Of a stretch of DNA of 64,000 nt, positions 34,708-42,587 are shown one piece after another; the first letter of the stretch is position 1; every line of letters begins with the position of its first letter. This DNA is from 73-13 sp035555435. Lineage in GTDB: Bacteria > Actinomycetota > Actinomycetes > Actinomycetales > Microbacteriaceae. The DNA lies in assembly GCA_035555435.1 (NCBI GenBank), contig DATMGN010000019.1, forward strand, positions 16,549-80,548, read 5' to 3'. A program made the translations under genes and the position numbers. A model generated the notes under the pieces. The model was not told where the DNA came from. It saw only the letters and a program-made list of their open reading frames with translations, and ran no database searches.

Positions 34708-34779
34708 CGGGCTGAGGAATCGCGTCCGGGCTGAGCATCCGGGGCCGAAACCTCAGCCCGAAGGCTGTTTCTCAGCCCG
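34708..34779. repeat. Symmetric array of four 9-bp sites between the lipase gene and glyA
   Basis: CGGGCTGAG occurs at 34708 and 34727, and its complement CTCAGCCCG at 34752 and 34771. Both pairs are spaced exactly 19 bases start to start, giving a two-fold symmetric layout in the divergent promoter region. It could be a set of operator sites for a regulator or form nested stems in RNA. Confidence 0.65.
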
Positions 34780-34792
34780 GGCCGCCCCGATA

Positions 34793-34890
34793 GACTGGGC
34801 GGACCGCAACTGGCGTTCGTAGGTGGGACACCACCGGGGAGCGGGACACAGGGATGGGCCGTACGCCTGGGCTCGATCACCGCCCCAGTC
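34793..34890 (+). promoter_or_regulatory. ZTP (pfl) riboswitch upstream of glyA
   Basis: The core has the ZTP riboswitch signatures: AACTGGCG (34808), GGTGGGACACCACCGGGGAG (34822-34841) and CCGTACGCCTGGGC. The aptamer responds to ZTP/ZMP, signalling low 10-formyl-THF, and usually turns on folate one-carbon genes. The outer segments GACTGGGCGG (34793-34802) and CCGCCCCAGTC (34880-34890) are complementary and would form an enclosing stem just before the ribosome site AAGGAG, so the on/off switch may work by masking translation initiation. Confidence 0.85.
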
Positions 34891-34903
34891 GAAGGAGCAC
34901 CCT

Positions 34904-36205
34904 GTGAGTCGCACATCAGGTCAGGACTATTTCACGGCCCCGCTCGCCGAGGTCGACCCGGAGATCGCCGCCGTGCTCGAGCAGGAGCTCGGCCGCCAGC
35001 GCGACTACCTCGAGATGATCGCCTCCGAGAACTTCGTGCCCCGCGCGATCCTCGAATCGCAAGGATCCGTCCTCACCAACAAGTACGCCGAGGGCTACCC
35101 AGGCAAGCGCTACTACGGCGGCTGCGAATACGTCGACGTCGCCGAATCGCTCGCCATCGAGCGCGCCAAGTCGCTCTTCGGCGCCGGCTACGCGAACGTG
35201 CAGCCCCACGCCGGCGCCCAGGCCAACCAGCCCGTGTATCACGCGCTCCTCGAGCAGGGCGATCGCGTTCTGGGCCTCGATCTCAACCACGGTGGGCACC
35301 TGACCCACGGCCGCAAGCAGAACTTCTCCGGACGCAACTACGACATCGTCAGCTACGGCGTCGACCCCGAAACGTACCGGATCGACATGGACGTCGTGCG
35401 CGACCGCGCGCGGCAAACGCGCCCCAAGATGATCATCGCGGGCTGGTCCGCCTACCCGCGGCAGCTCGACTTCAAGGCGTTCCGCGAGATCGCCGACGAG
35501 GTCGGCGCGCTCCTGTGGGTCGACATGGCGCACTTCGCGGGGCTCGTCGCCGCGGGCCTGCACCCCTCGCCCGTCCCCTACGCCGACGTCGTCACGAGCA
35601 CCGTGCACAAGACGATCGGCGGACCCCGCTCCGGCTTCATCCTGTCCAACGACGCCGCGATCGCGAAGAAGATCGACTCCGCCGTCTTCCCGGGCCTCCA
35701 GGGCGGCCCGCTCATGCACGTCATCGCCGCGAAGGCGACCGCGTTCAAGTTCGCGACGACGCCAGAGTTCGTAGAACGCCAGGAGCGGACCGTGCGGGGC
35801 GCCAAGCTCCTCGCGGAGCGTCTCATGCGCGAGGACACGCGCGGCCAGGGTGTCGACGTGCTCACGGGCGGCACCGACGTGCACCTCGTCCTCGTCGACC
35901 TGCGCGCCTCCGAGCTCACCGGTCAGGACGCGGAGGACCGGCTCCACGAGGCGCGGATCACCGTCAACAAGAACTCGGTGCCATTCGACCCACGCCCCCC
36001 GATGACGACGAGCGGCATGCGGATCGGCACGCCGGCGCTCGCGACGCGCGGTTTCGACGACGCCGAGTTCACGGAGGTGGCCGACATCATCGCCGAGGCG
36101 CTGCTCCCCGACCCGGACCTCGCCGCGCTGCGCTCGCGGGTCGCGACGCTGACCGAGGCGTTCCCGCTCTACCCGGGCCTCACCTCCCCGGGGGTGTGGG
36201 CATGA
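34904..36205 (+). CDS. glyA: Serine hydroxymethyltransferase
   Basis: A 433-residue PLP enzyme that interconverts serine and glycine while charging tetrahydrofolate. EMIASENFVPRAILESQGSVLTNKYAEGYPGKRYYGGCE, QPHAGAQANQPVYHALL, WVDMAHFAGLVAAGLHPSP and the PLP lysine K236 in TSTVHKTIGGPRSG are all present, with RIGTPALATRGF near the end. GTG start at 34904, seven bases after AAGGAG. Controlled by the ZTP riboswitch upstream; stop overlaps folD (ATGA). Confidence 0.97.
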   Translation: MSRTSGQDYFTAPLAEVDPEIAAVLEQELGRQRDYLEMIASENFVPRAILESQGSVLTNKYAEGYPGKRYYGGCEYVDVAESLAIERAKSLFGAGYANVQPHAGAQANQPVYHALLEQGDRVLGLDLNHGGHLTHGRKQNFSGRNYDIVSYGVDPETYRIDMDVVRDRARQTRPKMIIAGWSAYPRQLDFKAFREIADEVGALLWVDMAHFAGLVAAGLHPSPVPYADVVTSTVHKTIGGPRSGFILSNDAAIAKKIDSAVFPGLQGGPLMHVIAAKATAFKFATTPEFVERQERTVRGAKLLAERLMREDTRGQGVDVLTGGTDVHLVLVDLRASELTGQDAEDRLHEARITVNKNSVPFDPRPPMTTSGMRIGTPALATRGFDDAEFTEVADIIAEALLPDPDLAALRSRVATLTEAFPLYPGLTSPGVWA

Positions 36206-37089
36206 GTGCGCGGGTCCTCGACGGCATCGCGACGGCCGCCGCGATCAAGGCGGAGCTGAAGACGCGCGTCGACGATCTGAAGGCGCGCGGCGTCCACCCG
36301 GGCCTCGGCACCCTGCTCGTGGGGGCCGACCCCGGATCGGTGAGCTACGTCACCGGCAAGCACCGCGACTGCGCCGAGGTGGGGGTGGAGTCGATCCGCG
36401 TCGACCTGCCCGAGACGGCGTCGCGCAGCGACGTGCTCGGCGCCATCGAATTCCTCAACACCAACCCGGCCGTGACCGGGTACATCGTGCAGCTGCCGCT
36501 GCCGAAGGGACTCGACGAGCACGAGGCGATCGAGGCGATCGACCCCGACAAGGACGCCGACGGCCTGCACCCCACCAACCTCGGCCGGCTCGTGCTCGGC
36601 GTCGACGGCGAGATCACCTCGCCGCTCCCGTGCACGCCGGCAGGCATCGTCGAGCTGCTGGAGCGCGCGGGTGTCGGGATCGCGGGCAAGCACGTCACGA
36701 TCGTCGGCCGCGGCCTCACCGTCGGCCGCCCGCTCGGCCTGCTGCTGACGCGCAAGGGGCTCGACGCGACGGTCACCCTGACGCACTCGCGCACGCCGGA
36801 CATCGCGCAGGAGTGCCGCCGGGCCGACATCGTCGTCGCCGCCGTCGGCGTGCCGCACCTCATCAAGCCCGACTGGATCAAGCCGGGCGCCGCCGTCCTC
36901 GACGTCGGCGTGACCCGCGTCGGCACGTCGGAGGCGGGACGGGCGAAGCTCGCGGGCGACATCGACCCGGGCGTCGCCGAGGTCGCAGGCTGGCTCTCGC
37001 CCAACCCGGGCGGGGTCGGGCCGATGACCCGGGCACTTCTGGTGAAGAATGTCGTAGACGCAGCGACGCGAAAGGCAGACGGACGATGA
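36202..37089 (+). CDS. folD: Bifunctional methylene-THF dehydrogenase / methenyl-THF cyclohydrolase
   Basis: A 295-residue enzyme making 10-formyl-THF from 5,10-methylene-THF. GLGTLLVGADPGSVSYVTGKHRDCAEVG contains the catalytic Lys-Tyr region, GYIVQLPLPKGLDEHEAIEAIDPDKDADGLHP the substrate loop, GKHVTIVGRGLTVGRPLGLLL the NADP motif, and NPGGVGPMTRALLVKNVV the C-terminal signature. ATG at 36202 overlaps the glyA stop; the open frame further upstream is a shadow of glyA. It supplies formyl donors to PurN and PurH. Confidence 0.96.
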   Translation: MSARVLDGIATAAAIKAELKTRVDDLKARGVHPGLGTLLVGADPGSVSYVTGKHRDCAEVGVESIRVDLPETASRSDVLGAIEFLNTNPAVTGYIVQLPLPKGLDEHEAIEAIDPDKDADGLHPTNLGRLVLGVDGEITSPLPCTPAGIVELLERAGVGIAGKHVTIVGRGLTVGRPLGLLLTRKGLDATVTLTHSRTPDIAQECRRADIVVAAVGVPHLIKPDWIKPGAAVLDVGVTRVGTSEAGRAKLAGDIDPGVAEVAGWLSPNPGGVGPMTRALLVKNVVDAATRKADGR

Positions 37090-37208
37090 ACGACAAAGCG
37101 ATCAGGACCTACCGACTCGGATTTCCCCAGTTCCTGGTCGGGCTGCTGACGCTCGCCGCGGTCGCTGGCGGCGTCGCCTGGATCCTCAAGCAGTTCGGCG
37201 TCATCTAG
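37086..37208 (+). CDS. 40-residue single-span membrane protein
   Basis: A tiny protein with a charged N-terminus (MNDKAIRTYRLGFPQ) followed by one membrane helix (FLVGLLTLAAVAGGVAWIL) and a short tail. Its ATG overlaps the folD stop in an ATGA arrangement, so it is translationally coupled to the folate operon. No family is recognised; it may be a small accessory of membrane or cell-envelope function. Confidence 0.6.
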   Translation: MNDKAIRTYRLGFPQFLVGLLTLAAVAGGVAWILKQFGVI

Positions 37209-37240
37209 CCGCACCGCACCACCCGACCGGACGGAGCATC

Positions 37241-37963
37241 GTGGCTCATTTCGTACTCGTGCATGGCGCCTTCGGCAGCGCGGCCAACTGGGACCCGATC
37301 GTCCCGCTGTTGCGGGAGGCGAGGCACACGGTGGAGGCGATCGACCTGCCCGGCCAGGCCGAGGACGCCACACCCGTCGAGCGGATCACGCTCGACGCCT
37401 ACGCGCAGCGCGTCGTCGAGGCGCTGCAAGCCGGCCCCGAGCCCGCGATCCTCGTCGGACACAGCATGGGCGGCGTCGTCGTGACGCAGGCCGCGTCCGA
37501 GGCGCCCGAGCTCGTCGACCAGGTCGTCTACGTCGCGGCGTTCCTGCCGCGCGACGGCGAGAGCCTCCTCGACCTCGCGGGACTGCCCGAAGGCGAGGGC
37601 GACGGGGTCCAGGCCAACATCGTCGTCGCGGGAGACCCGCCCGTCGCGACGATGCCGCGCGCCGCGGCCCGCGAGGTCCTGTTCGGGGAGCTCGAGGACG
37701 GCCCGCTGCTCGAGTGGGCGCTCGAGCGCGTCTACCCGCAGCCGGTCATCCCGTTCGCGACGCCCGTCGACCTCGCCGAGCACGAGGTGCGGCGCCGCTA
37801 CGTGCTCGCGCGGCGCGACCGCGCGATCCCGCCGGCGCTGCAGCGGCGCTTTATCGCCGAGCGCGGCGTGGACCGGTCGCTCGAGATCGACACCGACCAC
37901 TCGCCCTTCCTGTCGCGTCCGGCGGAGCTCGCCGCCGCGCTGCTCGCCTTCGCGGCCGACTGA
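37241..37963 (+). CDS. Alpha/beta hydrolase
   Basis: A 240-residue single-domain alpha/beta hydrolase. FVLVHGAFGSAANWDPIVPLL carries the oxyanion HG, the nucleophile is S75 in VGHSMGGVVV, the acid lies after strand 6, and the His is in DTDHSPFLSRPAELAAALLAF. The short form resembles EstC/salicylate-esterase-like hydrolases. GTG start at 37241, 32 bases after the small membrane gene. It ends 20 bases before the orphan gene-end copy at the island's left edge. Confidence 0.82.
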   Translation: MAHFVLVHGAFGSAANWDPIVPLLREARHTVEAIDLPGQAEDATPVERITLDAYAQRVVEALQAGPEPAILVGHSMGGVVVTQAASEAPELVDQVVYVAAFLPRDGESLLDLAGLPEGEGDGVQANIVVAGDPPVATMPRAAAREVLFGELEDGPLLEWALERVYPQPVIPFATPVDLAEHEVRRRYVLARRDRAIPPALQRRFIAERGVDRSLEIDTDHSPFLSRPAELAAALLAFAAD

Positions 37964-37982
37964 GACGCTCGCGTTCTGCCGA

Positions 37983-38061
37983 TCACCACACCCGCGTGAA
38001 CGGCATGGGCTTGCGCATCCGGATGAGCAGCAGCAGCGGGATGATGACGTACGCGCTGTTG
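37983..38061 (-). pseudogene. Detached 3' end of the EXPERA-like gene (left island boundary)
   Basis: On the minus strand this piece encodes NSAYVIIPLLLLIRMRKPMP...TRVW and a TGA stop, identical in protein to the last 25 codons of the gene at 49,119-49,634 (which ends TAG). No start or upstream coding part exists here, and similarity stops sharply at 38,061. It is the displaced original gene end, or the copy left by insertion of the 11-kb block. Confidence 0.85.
37985..38061. repeat. Left 77-bp direct repeat of the island (att-like)
   Basis: Begins ACCACACCCGCGTGAACGG and ends GACGTACGCGCTGTTG. The only difference from the right copy is one base (C here, G at 49,131) in a synonymous position of the shared C-terminal codons. 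Confidence 0.9.
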
Positions 38062-38296
38062 CACCCCCGCAACACCGGCTGCGCGAAGTGGATAGGCCCC
38101 TCGCGCAACGGATACTCATGGCAGCGGCGCGCATCTACGGTCGGAACTGTCTAGCCCGCCTGGACTGGACAGCACGAAACGTTCCTGGCCCTGCCAGAGT
38201 TCGGCTGCACCGCGATGGAGATTCCACGCGACCGCGGCCCCAGCCTTTGGGCCGGGCTCGAAGGGGTTCGGAGACTCGAACTATGTGGAGACAGCA
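38062..38296. other. Non-coding stretch at the left end of the island, before ridA
   Basis: No convincing gene: the open frames across it lack ribosome sites and recognisable domains. A short inverted pair (CTGTC...GACAG around 38,147-38,174) is visible. It probably holds the promoter of the ridA/hydrolase genes and the island junction sequence. Confidence 0.5.
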
Positions 38297-38680
38297 GTGA
38301 CCGATCGCATCACCCGCAACCCCGCCCCCGTGATCCCCGGGATCTCGGACAGCGTCAAGGTGGGCGCTGGTGATTTGCTATTCATCTCCGGCGCTGTCGG
38401 GTTCGAAGCAGACGGCAGCCTGCCCGAGGATTTCGCGCGCGCGATCGAGTTGACGTACGCGGAGGTTGAGCGAGCGCTCAAGGCCGGTGGCGCGACGTGG
38501 GAGAACGTCGTCCGTGTCACCGTCTACGTGACGCACCTCGACCAGGAGAAGCTCGCCATCTGGCGCAAAACTCGCGATGCGATCGTGCCGGCCGGCAACC
38601 CGCCGGCAAGCACGCTCATCGGCGTGTACTCACTGTTCAACGGTGCGTCAATCGAGGTCGACGCAATCGCCGCCCTGTAG
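38297..38680 (+). CDS. RidA family protein, non-canonical subfamily
   Basis: A 127-residue Rid (YjgF/YER057c/UK114) protein. GDLLFISGAVGFEADGSLPEDFARAIELTYAEVERALKAGGATWENVVRVTVYVTHLD is the typical fold. In RidA imine deaminases an Arg about residue 105 binds the carboxylate; here the segment is NPPASTLIGV with Ser105, so standard 2-aminoacrylate deaminase activity is unlikely. It more resembles Rid members within degradative operons. GTG at 38297 is chosen because GGAG lies six bases upstream; a GTG at 38285 is possible. First gene of the island. Confidence 0.82.
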   Translation: MTDRITRNPAPVIPGISDSVKVGAGDLLFISGAVGFEADGSLPEDFARAIELTYAEVERALKAGGATWENVVRVTVYVTHLDQEKLAIWRKTRDAIVPAGNPPASTLIGVYSLFNGASIEVDAIAAL

Positions 38681-38724
38681 CGCTCTTCCGCAACGATTCC
38701 TCCCGAAGAAAGGTTGGCCAAGAA

Positions 38725-39624
38725 ATGAGTGAACGCAAGACGGATTACGCGATCTACTCCCTCGAGTTCTGTCAGGGCACCATGCCTCACGACTTCTTCG
38801 GGGGATCGGGCATCTTCAGCAACAAGGGGACCGTCCACATTCCGATGCTCTACACGCTCATCGTGGGTGGAGAGGTCGGCGGCAAGAAGCACGTTGCGCT
38901 CGTCGACTGCGGATTCCGTAACGACTACTGGCTCGACCGGTACCCGTTCTCGACGTGGGAGAGCCCGGCGGAGGTGCTCGGTCGCCTCGACCTGACGCCC
39001 GAAGACATCGAGGTCATCCTCGTGTCCCACATGCACTTCGACCACATGGGCAACTTCGAGGCATTTCCCAACGCGCAGCTCTATGTGCAGTTCGATGAGT
39101 TTGTGGGCTGGTCGCATGCCGTCGACATGGCCAACAAGCTCCCGACCGACGCAGATCGCGCATGGATCTTCTCGTCGTTCGACCCGACGGACCTCACCCG
39201 CGCCGCGCGTGGCATCGCCGATGGCCGCATCCGCTTCCTCCAGGGCGACGAGGAACTGCTCCCCGGGGTTACCGCCCGACTTGCCCGAGACTCGCACACC
39301 TTCGGCTCCCAGTGGTTCAAGATCGAGACGCAGAACGGGCCGTACGTCATTGCGGGCGACACCGTCTACTGGTATTCCAACGTCGAGCAGATGTGGACTC
39401 CCGGCTACGGTCAGGGCAACAACTTCAACCTCATCGGGCTCTACCGCACGCTCGCTGACGAGGTGAAGAGCGAGACCACCCGCATTATTCCGGGCCACGA
39501 CGAGCAGATCGCTCAGCGCTATAAGTCGTGGGTCACCGAGAGCGGCAACACGATCACCGAGGTCAACCGGCTGCAGGGCGAAGGCTCGCGCGCCCCTGCG
39601 AACGCTGGAGTGATCCTCACGTAG
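38725..39624 (+). CDS. Metallo-beta-lactamase fold hydrolase, AHL-lactonase-like
   Basis: A 299-residue MBL-fold hydrolase resembling the N-acyl-homoserine lactonase family (AttM/AiiA-type layout). The metal motif HMHFDHMGN starts at H102, further ligands are the His in ARDSHTFGSQW, the Asp in VIAGDTVYWYSN and the His in IIPGHDEQI. Such enzymes open lactones or hydrolyse related cyclic esters. Given the cassette context it more likely processes a ring intermediate than quenches signalling, but this is inference. ATG at 38725. 44 bases after ridA. Confidence 0.85.
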   Translation: MSERKTDYAIYSLEFCQGTMPHDFFGGSGIFSNKGTVHIPMLYTLIVGGEVGGKKHVALVDCGFRNDYWLDRYPFSTWESPAEVLGRLDLTPEDIEVILVSHMHFDHMGNFEAFPNAQLYVQFDEFVGWSHAVDMANKLPTDADRAWIFSSFDPTDLTRAARGIADGRIRFLQGDEELLPGVTARLARDSHTFGSQWFKIETQNGPYVIAGDTVYWYSNVEQMWTPGYGQGNNFNLIGLYRTLADEVKSETTRIIPGHDEQIAQRYKSWVTESGNTITEVNRLQGEGSRAPANAGVILT

Positions 39625-39731
39625 CTGGTGGGTGTCGGTGGGGCGCACGACGCCCCGCCCACACCATCAAGTACTCGCGGCGCGGCGCCGAGGATCCGGA
39701 TTCGCACTCGCTCCCGAGAGTTCCAAACCGG

Positions 39732-39763
39732 GGTATGCAAAGCGCCGTTGGCTTTGCCATGCC
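39732..39763. promoter_or_regulatory. Inverted repeat upstream of the ABC transporter operon
   Basis: GGTATGCAAAGC (39732-39743) and GCTTTGCCATGCC (39751-39763) form a stem with a 7-base loop in the 258-bp gap between the hydrolase and the solute-binding protein. No T tract follows. It may be an operator for the island's AraC regulator or a transcript-processing hairpin. Confidence 0.5.
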
Positions 39764-39882
39764 CGCGTGGCACACACCGACCAGGTTGTCTTCCCCATCT
39801 CGCCTGCTGGCTGTCGGTCAGCTCGGCGCTGCTTGTCCTCCGATCGAACGCGACATTCGCACCAAGTAGAAAGAAGATCTCG

Positions 39883-41085
39883 ATGAAGAACGTTGTCCGC
39901 GGCGCGGCTATCGTCGCCGTCGCCGCTCTCGCCCCGGTTCTCGCCGGGTGCGTCGCCACCGCACAGCCAGCGCCCGCTCCTGAGGGAACGGAAGCTTCCG
40001 AAACCATCGTCATCGGTGCCGCAATGGCCGAGACCGGCTTCATGTCCGTCGTCGATCTGCCCGCGCTCAACTCGCTGCGCATCGCGGTCGACGAGCTCAA
40101 CAAGACCGGCGGGATCGACGGCACCCCAGTTGAACTGCGTGTCGTCGACACCGGCTCGGACCTCGCTCAGTACGCCCCTGCCGCCCAGCAGCTGGTCGAT
40201 GCGGGTGCGAAGACGATCGTCTTGACCTGCGACTACGACATCGCGAGCCCGGGCGCCCTCGTGGCAGAGCGCGCGGGGGTGCTCAACATCTCCCCGTGCG
40301 TCGCTGACGCGCTCTGGGGCCCCACGGGCGGACTCGAACTCGGCTTCTCGCTTGGAAACGCGACGCTCGGCGAAGGCGCGATCATGGCTGAGTTCGCGGT
40401 CGACCAGGGCTGGCAGAACGCCGTGTTCCTTACCGACACGAGCCTCAAGTACTCGCAGAACGAGTGCGAGTACACGCAGGCGCGCTACGCCGAGCTCGGC
40501 GGCACGCGGATCGCCAACTACGACTACGTGCAGGGCGACAGCATTCCGGAAATCGTCTCGAAGATCGCCAGCGGCCCCGCCCCGGACGTCATCTTCAACT
40601 GCGGATACAACCCAGGTGGCGCGCAAGTCGCGAAGGACCTCCGCGATGGCGGCATCACGACGCCGGTCGTGTCTGGCTTCGGCATGGACGGCACGTTCTG
40701 GCTCGACGCCATCCCGGGGCTCAGTGACTACTACGTGGTGACGTACGCGCTCAGCACCGGCGACGACCCGAACCCGAAGGTGAACGAGTTCGCTGCGCTC
40801 TACGAGGAGGCCTACGGCGAGCGTCCGACCACGTCGACATTCCTCACCGGACCGTCCGTGCTCGAGACGATCGTGACAGCACACTCGATCGCAAGGAGCT
40901 GGGATGGCGCGAAGCTTACGGAGGCGCTCGAGACCGTCGGCGACCTCGACCTGCTTGCCGGCCCGACGAAGTTCAGCTCCGACTACCACATCGGTCTCGA
41001 GCGGCCGCAGAGCGTGCTCGTCGTCCAGGACGGATCGCTCGTGTTCGTCGAGCGGCGCGCTCCGCAGAGCGTCAACGTCCAGTGA
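39883..41085 (+). CDS. Branched-chain amino acid-type ABC transporter substrate-binding lipoprotein
   Basis: A 400-residue type I periplasmic binding protein (Peripla_BP_6, LivJ-like). The signal peptide ends with lipobox VLAGC (C23). IVIGAAMAETGFMSVVDLPALNSLRIAVDELNKTGGIDG is the typical first lobe, QNECEYTQARYAELGGTRIANYDYVQGD the hinge region. Members of this family in catabolic clusters often bind aromatic acids or other non-amino-acid ligands. ATG at 39883 with AGAAAGAAG upstream; the open frame before it has no supporting signal. Its stop overlaps the first ATPase gene (GTGA). Confidence 0.9.
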   Translation: MKNVVRGAAIVAVAALAPVLAGCVATAQPAPAPEGTEASETIVIGAAMAETGFMSVVDLPALNSLRIAVDELNKTGGIDGTPVELRVVDTGSDLAQYAPAAQQLVDAGAKTIVLTCDYDIASPGALVAERAGVLNISPCVADALWGPTGGLELGFSLGNATLGEGAIMAEFAVDQGWQNAVFLTDTSLKYSQNECEYTQARYAELGGTRIANYDYVQGDSIPEIVSKIASGPAPDVIFNCGYNPGGAQVAKDLRDGGITTPVVSGFGMDGTFWLDAIPGLSDYYVVTYALSTGDDPNPKVNEFAALYEEAYGERPTTSTFLTGPSVLETIVTAHSIARSWDGAKLTEALETVGDLDLLAGPTKFSSDYHIGLERPQSVLVVQDGSLVFVERRAPQSVNVQ

Positions 41086-41855
41086 CCGACGTACTCCGGT
41101 CCCTCGCAGCCGGGCGCGAAAGCGCCCGGCTCGAGGCTCGGGGGGTCTCGAGGGCATACCACGGCGTTCAGGCGCTCCAAGAGATCGACCTTGACGTCCC
41201 ACGCGGACGTGTGACTGGTCTCATCGGTGCGAACGGTGCCGGGAAGTCCACACTCGTCAACATCATCAGCGGATACGACAGCCCGGACCACGGCGACGTG
41301 CAGATCGACGGACAGGCTCTCCCACGTGAACGAGCCGATCGTCGAACCCGGCGCGGCATCGCCCGCACATTCCAGCAAGGCCGGTTGTTCCCGAGACTCA
41401 CAGTCCTCGAGAACGTCGAGGTCACGGCCTTGGCATGCGGGCTCGGCTACGCCGAAGCGCGCAGGCTGTCACTCGGACTCCTCGTAGAGCTCCAGCTCGA
41501 GGAGTGGGCGCTGCATGAGGCAGACCACCTGCCACACGGCGTCGAGCGGCGGCTTGGCGTGGCGCGCGCGCTCGCCACTCGCCCAACGTGGGTGCTTTTC
41601 GATGAGCCTGCAGCGGGTCTCAACGACGGCGAGGCCGAGCACTTCCGCGGGACGATGCGTGCCCTTGCTGAGAGCGGCATGGGCGTGTTGCTGATCGATC
41701 ACAACATGCCGCTCGTGTTCGGAAGCAGCGACCACATCTTCGTGCTCGGCGCCGGTCAGAACGTCGTCGACGGCAGCCCTGACGCGATTCGGCACGATCC
41801 GAGGCTGGCGAGCTCGTACCTGGGTAGCGCCGCCCAGGAAATGCCAGGGAGGTAG
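41082..41855 (+). CDS. ABC transporter ATP-binding protein (LivG-like)
   Basis: A 257-residue ATPase of a branched-chain amino acid-type importer. Walker A is GLIGANGAGKSTLVN, the signature LPHGVERRLGVARALA is slightly degenerate compared with LSGGQ, and Walker B is WVLFDEPAAGLND. RRTRRGIARTFQQGRLFPRLTVLENV is the LivG-typical Q-loop region. GTG start overlaps the binding-protein stop. Works with the neighbouring LivF-, LivH- and LivM-like subunits. Confidence 0.92.
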   Translation: MTDVLRSLAAGRESARLEARGVSRAYHGVQALQEIDLDVPRGRVTGLIGANGAGKSTLVNIISGYDSPDHGDVQIDGQALPRERADRRTRRGIARTFQQGRLFPRLTVLENVEVTALACGLGYAEARRLSLGLLVELQLEEWALHEADHLPHGVERRLGVARALATRPTWVLFDEPAAGLNDGEAEHFRGTMRALAESGMGVLLIDHNMPLVFGSSDHIFVLGAGQNVVDGSPDAIRHDPRLASSYLGSAAQEMPGR

Positions 41856-41858
41856 GAG

Positions 41859-42587
41859 ATGGAACTGCAGACTGCGCGCAGGGTTCTTACGGTGTCTGAC
41901 CTCCGTGTGAGCTACCGAGGCATCCCAGCGGTGTCCGGCGTTTCGTTCCATGCGGACGCGGGAGAGCTGGTCGGGATCATCGGGCCGAACGGGGCCGGAA
42001 AGTCGTCCACATTGCTCGGCATCGTGAACGCAGTCCGCTCGCAGTCGACTGAGGTCCGGTTTGAAGAGACCGACCTCCGTCCACTCCCGCCGGAGCGAAT
42101 CGCACGGACGGGGTTGGCGCTCGTCCCAGAAGGTCACCAAGTCTTTGGCCGCCTCTCGGTGCGCGACAACCTGCGGTTGGGCTCGGTCGCTCGGCGCCAG
42201 CCCGCGGACCTTGCCGCGGACCTCGAGTGGGTGTTCGAGCTGTTTCCAATCCTCGCCTCGTTCGCCAATCGCCCAGCCGAGCTGCTCTCGGGTGGCCAGC
42301 AACAGCAGCTCGCGATCGGTCGCGCGCTCCTTGCAGCACCGACGCTGCTCGCACTCGACGAGCCGTCGCTCGGCCTGTCGCCGTCAGCCGTTGACATCGT
42401 GTTCGCGGCGATCGAGCAGATCTGCGCTCGGGGTACCGCGGTGTTACTCGTCGAACAGAGAGCCCAGCAGACCGTTGCTGCTGCCGCACGTACGTATGTT
42501 CTCAACGAAGGACGCATAACTATGACCCTCACGCCCGACGACGCGGACAACTCCGCGCTGCTCATGAAGGCGTATCTCGGATCGTGA
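41859..42587 (+). CDS. ABC transporter ATP-binding protein (LivF-like)
   Basis: A 242-residue second ATPase of the importer. Walker A GIIGPNGAGKSSTLLGIVNA, family-typical GLALVPEGHQVFGRLSVRDNL, signature LLSGGQQQQLAIGRALL and Walker B LLALDEPSLGLSP are intact. ATG at 41859 with GGGAGG upstream, three bases after the previous stop. Stop overlaps the first permease gene. Confidence 0.92.
   Translation: MELQTARRVLTVSDLRVSYRGIPAVSGVSFHADAGELVGIIGPNGAGKSSTLLGIVNAVRSQSTEVRFEETDLRPLPPERIARTGLALVPEGHQVFGRLSVRDNLRLGSVARRQPADLAADLEWVFELFPILASFANRPAELLSGGQQQQLAIGRALLAAPTLLALDEPSLGLSPSAVDIVFAAIEQICARGTAVLLVEQRAQQTVAAAARTYVLNEGRITMTLTPDDADNSALLMKAYLGS

Noticed and set aside
38088..38300. A 70-codon open frame before ridA.
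   Set aside because: No ribosome site, no recognisable domain, overlaps the ridA start, and composition resembles a shadow frame.
38725..39624. Quorum-quenching function for the lactonase-like enzyme.
   Set aside because: No LuxI/LuxR-type genes or AHL link in the window; the catabolic context makes a ring-opening metabolic role more likely.
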